From Curtobacterium sp. PhB115 (lineage in GTDB: Bacteria; Actinomycetota; Actinomycetes; Actinomycetales; Microbacteriaceae), in NCBI RefSeq assembly GCF_003752025.1, contig NZ_RJKR01000012.1, forward strand, positions 62,001 to 126,000: 64,000 nucleotides of DNA. Reading direction: 5' to 3'. Shown piece by piece: positions 50,816-59,258 of this stretch. Made by a program: the position numbers and the translations under genes. How positions within the stretch are numbered: position 1 is the stretch's first letter; each line of letters begins with the position of its first letter. The notes beneath the pieces were generated by a model. It did not search any database, was not told the DNA's origin, and saw only the letters and a program-made list of their open reading frames with translations.

Positions 50816-52033
50816 ATGACGACGGACGAAGCGACCCTGATCATCCGCGACGTGCGCCCCTGGGGCGGTGCGCGATCGGACATCCGGGTCGCCGACGGTC
50901 GCATCGTGTCGGTGGTGCCGACGTCCGCCGACCCGTCCGACCCCGGAGCCACCGTCGTCGACGGGCGCGGGCAGCTCGCGCTCCCCGGGCTCGTGAACAC
51001 GCACGCGCACGTCGACAAGAGCTGGTGGGGCCACGAGTGGGAGCCCTACGGCGGCGAGGGCGGGACCCAGGGGCGGATCGCCCACGAACGCGCCCGTCGT
51101 GACGCGCTCGGCATCCCGAGCGAGGGCGTCGCGACCAGAGTCCTGCGCGAGGGGCTCCGCACCGGCACGACCCGGGTCCGCACGCACGTCGACGTCGACC
51201 TCGGCGTCGGGCTGCGGGGGATCGAGGCGGTCCGGGCCGCTGCCGCAGCGCTCGACGGTGCGGTCGAGGTCTCGATCGTCGCCTTCCCGCAGGACGGCGT
51301 GCTCCGGCGGCCCGGCGTCCTCGACCTCCTGCGGCAGGCGGCGCTCGCAGGGGCCGACCACGTCGGTGGGCTCGACCCGTCCCTGATCGACCGCGACCCG
51401 GTCGGGCAGCTCGACGGGCTCTTCGCCATCGCCGCCGACACCGGGTGCGGCATCGACATCCACCTGCACGAGCCCGCGGAGCTCGGTGCGTTCTCGTTCG
51501 ACCTCGTGCTCGACCGGGTGGAGCGGCTCGGGATCGCGCCGGGCAAGGTGAACATCGCGCACGGGTTCGCGATCGTCGACGTGGGCCCGGTGCGCCGTCG
51601 TGACCTGCTCGCACGGATGGCCTCGCTCGGGGTCACGATGACCACGGTCGCCCCGGTCCGGATGCGGCAGCTTCCCCTGCACGAGTTCGACGAGGCCGGT
51701 GTGCGGTTCGGCTTCGGCACCGACGGCATCCGTGACCTGTGGAGCCCCTACGGCGACGGCGACCTGCTCGGCATCGCGTGGCAGTACGCCCGGGCTGGCG
51801 GGATCGTGCGGGACGAGGACCTGGTGCGTGTGGTGGAGCTGGCGTCGCGGGACGGGGCACGGTTCGTCACCGAGGAGCAGCACGACCTGGTGGCCGGGGC
51901 GCGTGCCGACGTGGTGCTGCTCGATGCGGAGAACCCGATGGACGCCCTGGTGCGCCGGGTGCCGCGGTCGTTGGTCGTCGCCGGTGGGCGGGTGTTCGAC
52001 CCTGCGGCGCTCGCGCAGCGGCCGTGGGAGTGA
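50816..52033 (+). CDS. Amidohydrolase, cytosine-deaminase-like
   Basis: A 405-aa metal-dependent hydrolase of the amidohydrolase superfamily. Ligands seen: HxH in VNTHAHVDKS (about residues 61-70), His in DIHLHEPAE, His in NIAHGFAIVD, and Asp in FGTDGIRDLW. This arrangement is the subtype III pattern of cytosine and related deaminases. The substrate is a cyclic imine or amidine; cytosine is only one possibility. ATG 50816 is chosen, with CACGAT 6 nt upstream. The gene stands alone, divergent from metY, and may share control through the GTTCCGT repeats. Confidence 0.85.
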   Translation: MTTDEATLIIRDVRPWGGARSDIRVADGRIVSVVPTSADPSDPGATVVDGRGQLALPGLVNTHAHVDKSWWGHEWEPYGGEGGTQGRIAHERARRDALGIPSEGVATRVLREGLRTGTTRVRTHVDVDLGVGLRGIEAVRAAAAALDGAVEVSIVAFPQDGVLRRPGVLDLLRQAALAGADHVGGLDPSLIDRDPVGQLDGLFAIAADTGCGIDIHLHEPAELGAFSFDLVLDRVERLGIAPGKVNIAHGFAIVDVGPVRRRDLLARMASLGVTMTTVAPVRMRQLPLHEFDEAGVRFGFGTDGIRDLWSPYGDGDLLGIAWQYARAGGIVRDEDLVRVVELASRDGARFVTEEQHDLVAGARADVVLLDAENPMDALVRRVPRSLVVAGGRVFDPAALAQRPWE

Positions 52034-52196
52034 GCGCGGCCGCGGGGGCGTGCCGGGGGCGTGCACCAGTTTTGCGACAGGACACGACGGGAACGACGCG
52101 TGGATCGTCGTGAAGGTGGTGGGAGCCGGGCGCGCGGCGTGGGGCGGGCCTCCCGACAGGTGGCGCGCGACGCATGAGCCGGGAGCGCGGGAGCCG

Positions 52197-52730
52197 TCAG
52201 CCTCGGTAACCGACCGCTGCGACGGCCGCCGTCAGGCGTGCCGGCAGGTTCGCGGGCACCTCGGCGGGCAGGGCGTCGAGCGGGAACCACCGGACGTCGT
52301 CGCTCTCGTCACTGACGGTGGTGGTGACGGCAGGGTCGACGAGTGCGACGAAGCCGACGTCCCAGTGCGCGGCGCAGGAGAACCCGCCGTGCAGGTCGTG
52401 GCGGTCGAGGTCGGCGACGGCGGTGTCGAGGAGCTCCAGGTCGGCGATGCCGGACTCCTCGCGGGCTTCGCGGCGTGCCGCATCGGCGAGTGAGGCGTCG
52501 GCCGGTTCGAGGTGCCCGCCGAACTGCACCCAGAAGCCTCCCTTTCGGTGCAGGCAGAGCAGCACACGGCCGAGGTCGGGGGAGAACACGAAGCACGACG
52601 CCGTGAGGTGCTCGGGTCCGCCGTCCCGGTGCAGTGCCGATTCGCCGCGCTGCGCGACGAAGGCTCCGAAGGCCGCGCGGTGCGGGTCGGCGGTGGCGGC
52701 GAGGTCAGCGGTGACGGAGTCGAGCAGCAC
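52197..52730 (-). CDS. NUDIX hydrolase
   Basis: A 177-aa protein with a near-canonical Nudix box, GGHLEPADASLADAARR followed by EAREESGI (about residues 77-101), in which the usual Gly-Glu after the first Glu-Pro is Ala-Asp. It would hydrolyse a nucleoside diphosphate linked to another moiety; the substrate is unknown. GTG 52730 is preferred: GAGGA is upstream, and the in-frame extension beyond it is repeat-like low complexity. Downstream of an M50 peptidase on the same strand, with a hexanucleotide repeat array between the two. Confidence 0.8.
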   Translation of the reverse strand: MLLDSVTADLAATADPHRAAFGAFVAQRGESALHRDGGPEHLTASCFVFSPDLGRVLLCLHRKGGFWVQFGGHLEPADASLADAARREAREESGIADLELLDTAVADLDRHDLHGGFSCAAHWDVGFVALVDPAVTTTVSDESDDVRWFPLDALPAEVPANLPARLTAAVAAVGYRG

Positions 52731-52778
52731 CGGACCATCCTCGCAGCGGTCGGGTGCGAGCGCGTGCGGGCGAGCGTG

Positions 52779-52876
52779 TGCACCCGCACCCGCCGCGCGC
52801 ACCCGCACCCGCCGCGCGCACCCGCACCCGCACCCGCACCCGCACCCGCACCCGCACCCGCACCCGCACCCGCACC
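52779..52876. repeat. Hexanucleotide repeat array (CCCGCA)n
   Basis: From 52821 to 52876 the sequence is nine exact CCCGCA units, preceded by two 19-nt units GCGCACCCGCACCCGCCGC at about 52780-52817. It lies directly behind the M50 peptidase stop and 48 nt before the NUDIX start. Repeat-number variation by slippage is likely. Confidence 0.92.
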
Positions 52877-52884
52877 GAGCGCGC

Positions 52885-53598
52885 TCACACCAGCGCCTGC
52901 ACCCCCGCCACGACCGTGTCCCACACCTCGAGCAGGGGCCCGCGCGCGAGCCACACCGCCCCGGCGTTCACGAGCACGAACAGCACGAACCAGACCCCGG
53001 CGGGCACCCGCATCTCGGCGGCCGCGATGTGGAAGTCCGTCTGCACCCGGGCCCCGGTGAGCAGCCACCGTGCGACCTGCAGCACCGAGCGGAGGCCGTC
53101 GACCACGAAGAACGCCCCGACCGCGGCGACGACGAGCACGGTGGTCTCGGACGGCCGGAGCGCCACCCAGAGGGCGAGGACGTCGAACCCGACCACGACG
53201 AGCAGCCCGAACCAGTTCCGGACGAAGACGAGCGCGACGAGGCCGATCACGCCGAGCACTGCGACCGGCAGCCACCGCGAGCCGTTCAGGACTCCGGTGA
53301 CCAGGAGCACCCCGGCCCAGAGTGGTGCGCTGTAGCCGGCGTAGAGGTTGAGGATCCGGACGGCCCAGCGGATGGCGCCTGGGACCCGCCCGAGCTGCAC
53401 CCAGGCCTCGCCGGAGCCGTCGGGGTGCAATTCGATGCGCTGGATGCGTCCGCCGAAGGGCACGACGGCGATGGAGTGGCCGACCTCGTGGGCGATGGTC
53501 GCGGCGATCCTGGCGACCCGTCCGACGACGGGCAGGAACGGCAGGACGGCACCGACGACGAGGGCGACGAAGACGAGGGGCGGGGCTGCAGTGGTCAA
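52885..53598 (-). CDS. M50-family membrane zinc peptidase
   Basis: A 237-aa membrane protein with the metalloprotease motif HEVGH (about residues 37-41) in the first third and roughly six membrane helices. It matches the M50B group of small integral-membrane peptidases often found beside sporulation or stress genes; the target is unknown. The start is TTG 53598, with GATGCT 6 nt upstream on the minus strand in the leaderless arrangement. Its stop abuts a long hexanucleotide repeat. Confidence 0.85.
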   Translation of the reverse strand: MTTAAPPLVFVALVVGAVLPFLPVVGRVARIAATIAHEVGHSIAVVPFGGRIQRIELHPDGSGEAWVQLGRVPGAIRWAVRILNLYAGYSAPLWAGVLLVTGVLNGSRWLPVAVLGVIGLVALVFVRNWFGLLVVVGFDVLALWVALRPSETTVLVVAAVGAFFVVDGLRSVLQVARWLLTGARVQTDFHIAAAEMRVPAGVWFVLFVLVNAGAVWLARGPLLEVWDTVVAGVQALV

Positions 53599-53620
53599 GT
53601 GACCAGCATCGCAGCCCCGC

Positions 53621-53662
53621 CCGGGGAAGCACCTCGGCGAACCGGGGAAGCACCCCGGCGAA
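53621..53662. repeat. 21-nt tandem repeat, 2 copies
   Basis: CCGGGGAAGCACCTCGGCGAA and CCGGGGAAGCACCCCGGCGAA (each 21 nt, written here as a pair of units at 53621-53641 and 53642-53662) lie between the M50 gene and the short ORF. Function unknown. Confidence 0.7.
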
Positions 53663-53683
53663 CCAGGGGAGTGACCAAGAGGG

Positions 53684-53782
53684 TCAGGGGGTGACCGGCA
53701 TGAGCACCAGGACGACCAGGACGGCCGTCGCGACGATCGCGAGCGCGGTGAGGACGGCGAGGAACACCGTCAGACGGTTCAT
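53684..53782 (-). CDS. Putative 32-aa single-helix membrane peptide behind glmS
   Basis: From ATG 53782 the minus strand reads MNRLTVFLAVLTALAIVATA and 12 more residues (VLVVLVLMPVTP), then TGA at 53684. The whole is one hydrophobic helix with a positive N-terminus, the charge pattern of an inner-membrane small protein. It begins 14 nt after the glmS stop on the same strand, so it would be on the glmS transcript. The ribosome binding site is weak (AGGCA). The evidence is composition and position only; a role in anchoring or regulating a neighbour is a guess. Confidence 0.45.
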   Translation of the reverse strand: MNRLTVFLAVLTALAIVATAVLVVLVLMPVTP

Positions 53783-53796
53783 GCGGTTGTGCCTGG

Positions 53797-55611
53797 CTAT
53801 TCGACCGTCACCGACTTCGCGAGGTTGCGCGGCTTGTCGACGTCGCAACCGAGCTGGAGGGCGAGTTCACGGGCGAGCATCTGCAGGGGGACGACGGCCT
53901 CGAGCGGACCCCACGGTGCCGTCGCCGAACCCCAGGCCAGGTCACCGGCACCGCGACGGCCGAGCGCGGGGATGTCCGTACCTTCGCCACCGATCGTGAT
54001 GACGAAGCCGCCGCGGGCACGGACCTCGGCGATCGCGGCCTGGATCTTCGGTTCGCCGTGGTCGATGACGACGACCGGGGTGCCGTCGTCGACGAGTGCG
54101 AGCGGACCGTGCTTGAGCTCCCCGGCGGGGTACGCCTCGGCCCAGCGGTAGCTGAGCTCCTTGAGCTTCAGGGCGCCCTCGGCGGCGTACGGCAGGCCGG
54201 CGCCGCGTCCGAGGAACAGGAACCCGGTGGCCTCCTTGACGCTCGACACGAGCAGCGGCATCCGGTCGGCAGCGACCTGGGTGGCGTGGTCGATGCGCGC
54301 CGGCAGGTCGGTCAGTTCTGCGACGAGGGCCGCGGCACGGCCGGTGTCGATGCGGCCCGAGGCGACCATCGCGGAGATCATCGCGGCGACCCCGACGACG
54401 ACCTGCGCCGTGAAGGTCTTCGTCGCGGCGACCCCGATCTCCGGTCCGGCGTGGCAGTCGAGCACCGCGTCGGCGCGGCGGGCGAGGGAGGAGTGCATGT
54501 TGTTCGTGAGCGCGAGGACCGGGTGGCGGTCCTCGAACCGGTCGAGCGCACGCAGCACGTCGGCGGTCTCGCCGGACTGGCTGATCGCGACGACGAGGGT
54601 GTCCGGGCCGAGCACGGCCTGGTCGGCCTCGCTGGCGACGACGATGTCGGTGGGGACGCCGCCGATGCCACGCAGGGCGGTGGCGATCACCTGCCCGGCG
54701 TTCAGGGACGTGCCGCAGGCGACGATCGCGAGTCGGTGGAACCCGGGGAGCCCGAGGCCGACCCACATGCTGCCGTCGGCGGTGCGGCGGGCGACGCGGT
54801 CCAGGATCGTGGCGACGACGCCGGCCTGCTCGTCGATCTCCTTCGCCATGTGGTCGGGGTGGTCGCCGAGGTCGAGCGCGGTCGCGGCGAACGGCGACGG
54901 GGTGGGGAAGGGGACGGGGACGGTGATGCCGTTCGACGACCACGTCCAGGCCTCGCCGAGCTCGACGACGTCGCCGTCGCGGAGGGCCACGAACGTCTCG
55001 CACCACTCGGCGATCGCACCGATGTCGCTCGCGACGAAGTCACCGCGGGCGGACCGGGCGACGACGAGCGGGGAACGGTCGGCAGCGACCACCATCCGGC
55101 CGTCGCGGGCGTCGAGGACGACGATCGCCCAGGATCCCTCGAGCTGCGCGGTCGCGATCTGCACGGCGAGCATGAGGTCGGGGTCGACCGCCAGGGCACG
55201 TTCGACGAGGTGCGCGATGACCTCGGAGTCGACCTCGGACCGGAACCGGTGCCCCTGCGCGGTGAGCATCTCGCGCAGGCGGTCGGCGTTCTCGACGATG
55301 CCGTTGTGCACGATGCTGATCCGGCGGGAGCAGTCGGCGTGCGGGTGGGCGTTGACCTCACGCACGGCACCGTGCGTGGCCCATCGGGTGTGCCCGATGC
55401 CGACGCCGGTCAGGGCGTCGCCGGAGCGCGCCGCGACGAGCGTGCGGAGGTCGCCGACCCGGGAGACGGACCGGATGGTCTCGGTCCCGCCGGTCGCGGT
55501 CCGCACGGCGATGCCGGCGGAGTCGTAGCCGCGGTACTCGAGGCGTTCGAGTCCGTCGAGCAGGTAGGGCGTCGCGTCGTCAGACACGCGAGCCGCGATG
55601 ATGCCGCACAT
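53797..55611 (-). CDS. glmS: Glutamine--fructose-6-phosphate aminotransferase GlmS
   Basis: A 604-aa enzyme making glucosamine-6-phosphate for peptidoglycan. The N-terminal Ntn glutaminase starts with the nucleophile Cys (MCGIIAARVSDDATPYLLDG) and has RLEYRGYDSAG, GIGHTRWATHG and VHNGIVEN. Two SIS sugar-isomerase domains follow with ISQSGETADVLRAL, LKLKELSYRWAEAYPAGELK and the C-terminal DKPRNLAKSVTVE. Some positions are unlike typical GlmS (for example GTSLNAGQV), so a paralogue serving other amino sugars is possible. No GlmS ribozyme features are visible upstream. AAGGGA precedes the ATG. Confidence 0.92.
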   Translation of the reverse strand: MCGIIAARVSDDATPYLLDGLERLEYRGYDSAGIAVRTATGGTETIRSVSRVGDLRTLVAARSGDALTGVGIGHTRWATHGAVREVNAHPHADCSRRISIVHNGIVENADRLREMLTAQGHRFRSEVDSEVIAHLVERALAVDPDLMLAVQIATAQLEGSWAIVVLDARDGRMVVAADRSPLVVARSARGDFVASDIGAIAEWCETFVALRDGDVVELGEAWTWSSNGITVPVPFPTPSPFAATALDLGDHPDHMAKEIDEQAGVVATILDRVARRTADGSMWVGLGLPGFHRLAIVACGTSLNAGQVIATALRGIGGVPTDIVVASEADQAVLGPDTLVVAISQSGETADVLRALDRFEDRHPVLALTNNMHSSLARRADAVLDCHAGPEIGVAATKTFTAQVVVGVAAMISAMVASGRIDTGRAAALVAELTDLPARIDHATQVAADRMPLLVSSVKEATGFLFLGRGAGLPYAAEGALKLKELSYRWAEAYPAGELKHGPLALVDDGTPVVVIDHGEPKIQAAIAEVRARGGFVITIGGEGTDIPALGRRGAGDLAWGSATAPWGPLEAVVPLQMLARELALQLGCDVDKPRNLAKSVTVE

Positions 55612-56028
55612 CGGCTGTCCCTTCGGGTGGGGAACGTGGGGGAGTGGAACAGGGGGTGGAGCGGTGACGGGTGGTGCTGGGAGGTCGGCACCGACCGCCG
55701 TCGGGTTCTGCCGCGCGTCCGGGTCCTCCGCCCCTGACCGGCGCCCGTCCTCGGATCAGGCGAGGACGGACGGCGGGGCTGTGGGGCGTCGGGTCGGGTA
55801 CCGGACGGGGTACCGCGGGCTGTCCCCCTGAGGGGTACGGCGGTCGGTGCAGGAGAAGCCTCACCCGGCCGCGCCGCCACGGCAACAGGCGTCGTCGCCT
55901 CTTGCGGTTCCCCGCGTGCGGGGCGGTCCCGCGGTGCGGGCGCGTGCGGACTCCCGCAACCACGCGCAGACGGGAGGCCCGGTACCAGCTGGTACCGGGC
56001 CTCCCGTCCGATCTGTGGTCGCGTCCTC
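55612..56028. other. 417-nt gap between glmS and the LuxR gene
   Basis: No gene is seen. It contains the glmS ribosome binding site, a GC-rich stretch with local repeats (TACCGGACGGGGTACCGCGGG near 55798-55818), and the perfect palindrome at 55970-56007 that closes the LuxR gene. No clear promoter box for glmS. Confidence 0.5.
55970..56007. terminator. Perfect 38-bp palindrome (GGAGGC family) behind the LuxR gene
   Basis: ACGGGAGGCCCGGTACCAG joined to its exact complement. It equals the core of the 29414-29459 element except that GCC/GGC there is ACC/GGT here at paired positions, a compensatory change. It starts 22 nt after the regulator stop. Confidence 0.8.
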
Positions 56029-58725
56029 CTACGTCAGGAGCGCGACCAGGTGCGAGCGCGAACGCGCGCCCACCTTGCGGTAGATCTGCGTCAGCCGCAG
56101 CTCCACCGTGCGCTGCGACATGAACAGTGACGACGCGATCTCCCGGTTGCGGTAGCCCTCCGTCACCTTCTGCACGACGGCGCGCTCCTCTGCGGTGAGC
56201 GAGGTGAGCACCGCCGAGGCGTCGGGCGCGCTCCGGGGCGTGCCCGGCATCGACGCGGACAGCACCGGTGCGGACCGGAGCGAGGACACGGAACCGAACT
56301 GCGGCATCGCGACCGTCGGCGCCGGCGTGGCGAGCGGACGGCGCATGCCGGCCGCCTCGTACGCCGCCGCGGCAGCCGCACCGAGACGCGGGCGCTCGGC
56401 GGGGTTGCCCACGGCCGCGAGGGCCGCGAACGTCCGAGCACGCTCGAACTGCGAGTCGTGCGGCTGGAACAGCTCCAGTGCCCGACGGCGCGCGGTGTCC
56501 CTCGTGGTGTCGTCGGCGACGAGCGCGAGGCTCCTCGCCAGCACGAGCGCACCCCAGCGACCGGGACGGGCGTGGTGGTCCGCCGCCAACCGTGCGGTGA
56601 TCGCACGGGCGTCGTCGATCCGACCGAGCCGGACGTAGGCCTCGACGAGGTCACCCAGGTGCCGGAGCACGGCGGGGTTCCGCAGCGAGCGACCGATCGC
56701 GTCGGCGGCCTCCAGGGCTGCCGCCGCCTCGTCCAGCCGGCCGTCGAGGAGCAGGACCCGGCCGCGGAGTGCGTGCAGCTTGGCCGTCGCCCCCCACAGT
56801 CGGCTCGTCGAACGGTGCTCGAGGCACCGGTCCACGACGTCCAGCGCGTCGACCGTGCGACCCTCGGCGAAGTGCCGCCAGGCGATCGCGATGGCACGGG
56901 ACGGCTCACGGAGCCGCTCGACCACCGACGAACCGGCTTCCCACACGTCGATCGCGCGGAGCGCCTGCCGGAAGTTCCCGGAGCGCACCTCGTTCTCGGC
57001 GGTCAGGTAGCGCGCCGCCTCGGTCCACACCGCAGCCGTCTCGGAGCCGCGAGCGAGGACGAGTGCGAACACCCGACGCGCGCTGCGGTACCGCTCGGCG
57101 ATGCTCAGCGCGTGTGCGAGGAGCAGCAGTGCGGGGTCGGACATCACGAGCAGTTCGGAGGTCGCGAGCCCGTCGTGCAGCTCGGTGTCCGGCGGGAGGG
57201 TGCCGTCGACCGCCGCGATGAGCTCGCGAGCAGTCTTCGTGATCTCCAGCGTGTGCGTGGACGCCGACGCCTCGAGCGGCTCGACCCGGCGCAGGAGGTC
57301 CTTCGCCTGGTCCAGCTCCCACGCCTCGGCACGGAAGCACGCCACCATGGCCATCAGCCCGGCGACCGCGTCGACCTCGTCGGCTTCGGTCGTGTCCACC
57401 GGCACGAGGAGTTCGTCCGCGTGCACGGCGTCGCCGCTGAGGTACTGCGTCGAGTACTGCAGGCGCAGACGACGCACCTCGTGCGGCATCGACCGGAACG
57501 GCCGGAGCGCGGCGAGGTACCGCGCCGCGAAGCCGAGCAGCCGGTTGCCGAGGAGCGCCTCGGCGACCCCGAGGAGCGCCACGTGCTCGTCCTCGGTGCC
57601 ACCGCCGATGTGCAGGGCACGCTCGGTGAGGGCGATCGCGGCGTCCGCGTTGCCACCGACCGCGTACGACCGTGCGGCCTGGAGCAGCGCGACCACGTCG
57701 GGGACGTCGTCGACGAAGCTCCGGTGCCACGCGGCTGCGCGCGGGTCGGAGTCGGCGCTCGCCGTGGCCAGCGCGGTGTGTGCCGCGCGTCGGTCACGGG
57801 CGGGCATCCGCCAGTAGAGCGAGGACCGGACCAGGGGGTCCCGGACGGTCACGCTCTGGCCACGCACGGTCGCGAGGCCCGCTCCCACCAGGTCGTCCAG
57901 CTCGTCGCGGTCCCAAGCCGTGGTCTTCGCGACCGGCACCAGGGCGAGCTTCGCGAGGACGTCCAGATCGCGTCCCGCGGCGGACCCGAGTGCGAGTGCC
58001 GCGACGGCCTCGGTCGTCGGGGTGGGTCGGAGGGGGAGCACGAGCGGCTCCGCTCCGGTGAGCTGCTCACGGCTGAGGACCGCGAGCTGTTCGCGGAGTG
58101 CTCCCGGGTTGCCCCCGGTCTCGTCCGCGAGGACGGCGAGGACGCCGTCGTTCGCTTCCTCGGGTGCCATGGCACGGGCGAGGATGAGTGCCTCGTCCGC
58201 GGGCAGCGGTTCGATGCGCAGCGCGGGGAGCGCGGCGAGCGGACCGTCGGACGGAACCCGGCGGACCGATGCCACGACGCGCAGGGCGGTGCCCGCGAGT
58301 CGGCTGGCGAGGAACGCGATGAGCTCCTGGCTCTCGACGTCCATGCGGTCGAGGTCGTCGATCAGCACGAGCGTCGGCGGCAGGGTGAGGGCGTGCACGG
58401 CGTCGAGGAAGTCGTGCGCCGCCGCCAGACCGGCCGTCGCCGCGACCGTGGTGGAGCCCGCCTGCAGCAGGTGGGCGATGTGTGCGGTCGCACGGGGGTC
58501 GTCGAGTGCGGTGAACAGGGAGGTCACCCCGGCCAGTGGCCAGCGGGCTTCACTCCCGTTGACACCGACCCGGACGACGGGGAGGGAGACGCGGTTCGAG
58601 ACCGCGTCGAGGACGCTGCTGCGTCCGGAACCAGGGTCGCCGACCACGACCATCGCGGACTCCCGAGGGAGTACAGCGAGGGTCGCGATCCGGTCGACCT
58701 CGAGACGTCGACCGGTGAGTCCCAT
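56029..58725 (-). CDS. Large LuxR-family ATPase transcription regulator (LAL type)
   Basis: An 898-aa regulator. The N-terminal P-loop VVVGDPGSGRSSVLDAV (about residues 26-42) belongs to an ATPase (NB-ARC/STAND-like) domain with LVLIDDLDRMD as Walker B. Helical repeats (TPR-like, about residues 340-780) sense the signal, and the C-terminal LuxR helix-turn-helix reads LTAEERAVVQKVTEGYRNREI, then MSQRTVELRLTQIYRKVG. LAL regulators control pathway-specific genes. It is divergent from a drug exporter across 533 nt and may control it; glmS, downstream on the same strand, is a less likely target. Confidence 0.9.
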   Translation of the reverse strand: MGLTGRRLEVDRIATLAVLPRESAMVVVGDPGSGRSSVLDAVSNRVSLPVVRVGVNGSEARWPLAGVTSLFTALDDPRATAHIAHLLQAGSTTVAATAGLAAAHDFLDAVHALTLPPTLVLIDDLDRMDVESQELIAFLASRLAGTALRVVASVRRVPSDGPLAALPALRIEPLPADEALILARAMAPEEANDGVLAVLADETGGNPGALREQLAVLSREQLTGAEPLVLPLRPTPTTEAVAALALGSAAGRDLDVLAKLALVPVAKTTAWDRDELDDLVGAGLATVRGQSVTVRDPLVRSSLYWRMPARDRRAAHTALATASADSDPRAAAWHRSFVDDVPDVVALLQAARSYAVGGNADAAIALTERALHIGGGTEDEHVALLGVAEALLGNRLLGFAARYLAALRPFRSMPHEVRRLRLQYSTQYLSGDAVHADELLVPVDTTEADEVDAVAGLMAMVACFRAEAWELDQAKDLLRRVEPLEASASTHTLEITKTARELIAAVDGTLPPDTELHDGLATSELLVMSDPALLLLAHALSIAERYRSARRVFALVLARGSETAAVWTEAARYLTAENEVRSGNFRQALRAIDVWEAGSSVVERLREPSRAIAIAWRHFAEGRTVDALDVVDRCLEHRSTSRLWGATAKLHALRGRVLLLDGRLDEAAAALEAADAIGRSLRNPAVLRHLGDLVEAYVRLGRIDDARAITARLAADHHARPGRWGALVLARSLALVADDTTRDTARRRALELFQPHDSQFERARTFAALAAVGNPAERPRLGAAAAAAYEAAGMRRPLATPAPTVAMPQFGSVSSLRSAPVLSASMPGTPRSAPDASAVLTSLTAEERAVVQKVTEGYRNREIASSLFMSQRTVELRLTQIYRKVGARSRSHLVALLT

Positions 58726-59258
58726 GACTCACCGGCCTCCGGGCCCGGAAGCGGATGCGGAGAGGTCGTCGGCGAACGCTGCGTTCGCGTCGACGGGGCG
58801 CTGTGAGGCGGACCGGACTGCTGCACGGCGGGTGACCGTGGTGGAGTGCGGACGAGTGGCGGCGAAGGAACGCGCGCCGGAGCTGTCGTGGATTGAATGC
58901 GGTCGACGAGTGAGGGTGCACTCGGTTCCGCTCGGGAACGATGATGTCATCGTCTGTATCACCCCTCGGGTTAGGGTCTTCGGACGAACACGGCCGGTTG
59001 CGCACCTGCACTCGGGTCTAGGGAACCCAGGTGGCTGCGTGACCAGCCGCATGAGCACGATAACTCAGGTCCTGGCCCGCTTGGCCGACTGGCGCAACCC
59101 GATGTCGCGCCGGGTGCCCCCAGTCCGGGGGGCCACGAGGGGGGTGCGTCACCCGGCCGGGGGTGATCGGGCCGGACGCCGGTCCGCGGTGTGGTACAGA
59201 ACCGGGGTACGCCGGTGTCCGCGTCTCCACGAGCCGCACCGGTGTAGGACGGACGGTG
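58726..59258. other. 533-nt divergent regulatory region (LuxR gene / DHA2 exporter)
   Basis: No gene is visible. AT-rich patches and inverted repeats stand out: CGATGATGTCATCG (58939-58952), GTTCCGCTCGGGAAC (58925-58939), and CACCTG...CAGGTG at 59003-59033. The region is long for one promoter pair, so several regulator sites are likely. Confidence 0.5.

Noticed and set aside
52779..52876. CRISPR-like array
   Set aside because: Units are 6 nt with no spacers, so this is a microsatellite.
55612..55800. glmS ribozyme
   Set aside because: No sequence resembling the ribozyme core; actinobacterial glmS genes generally lack it.
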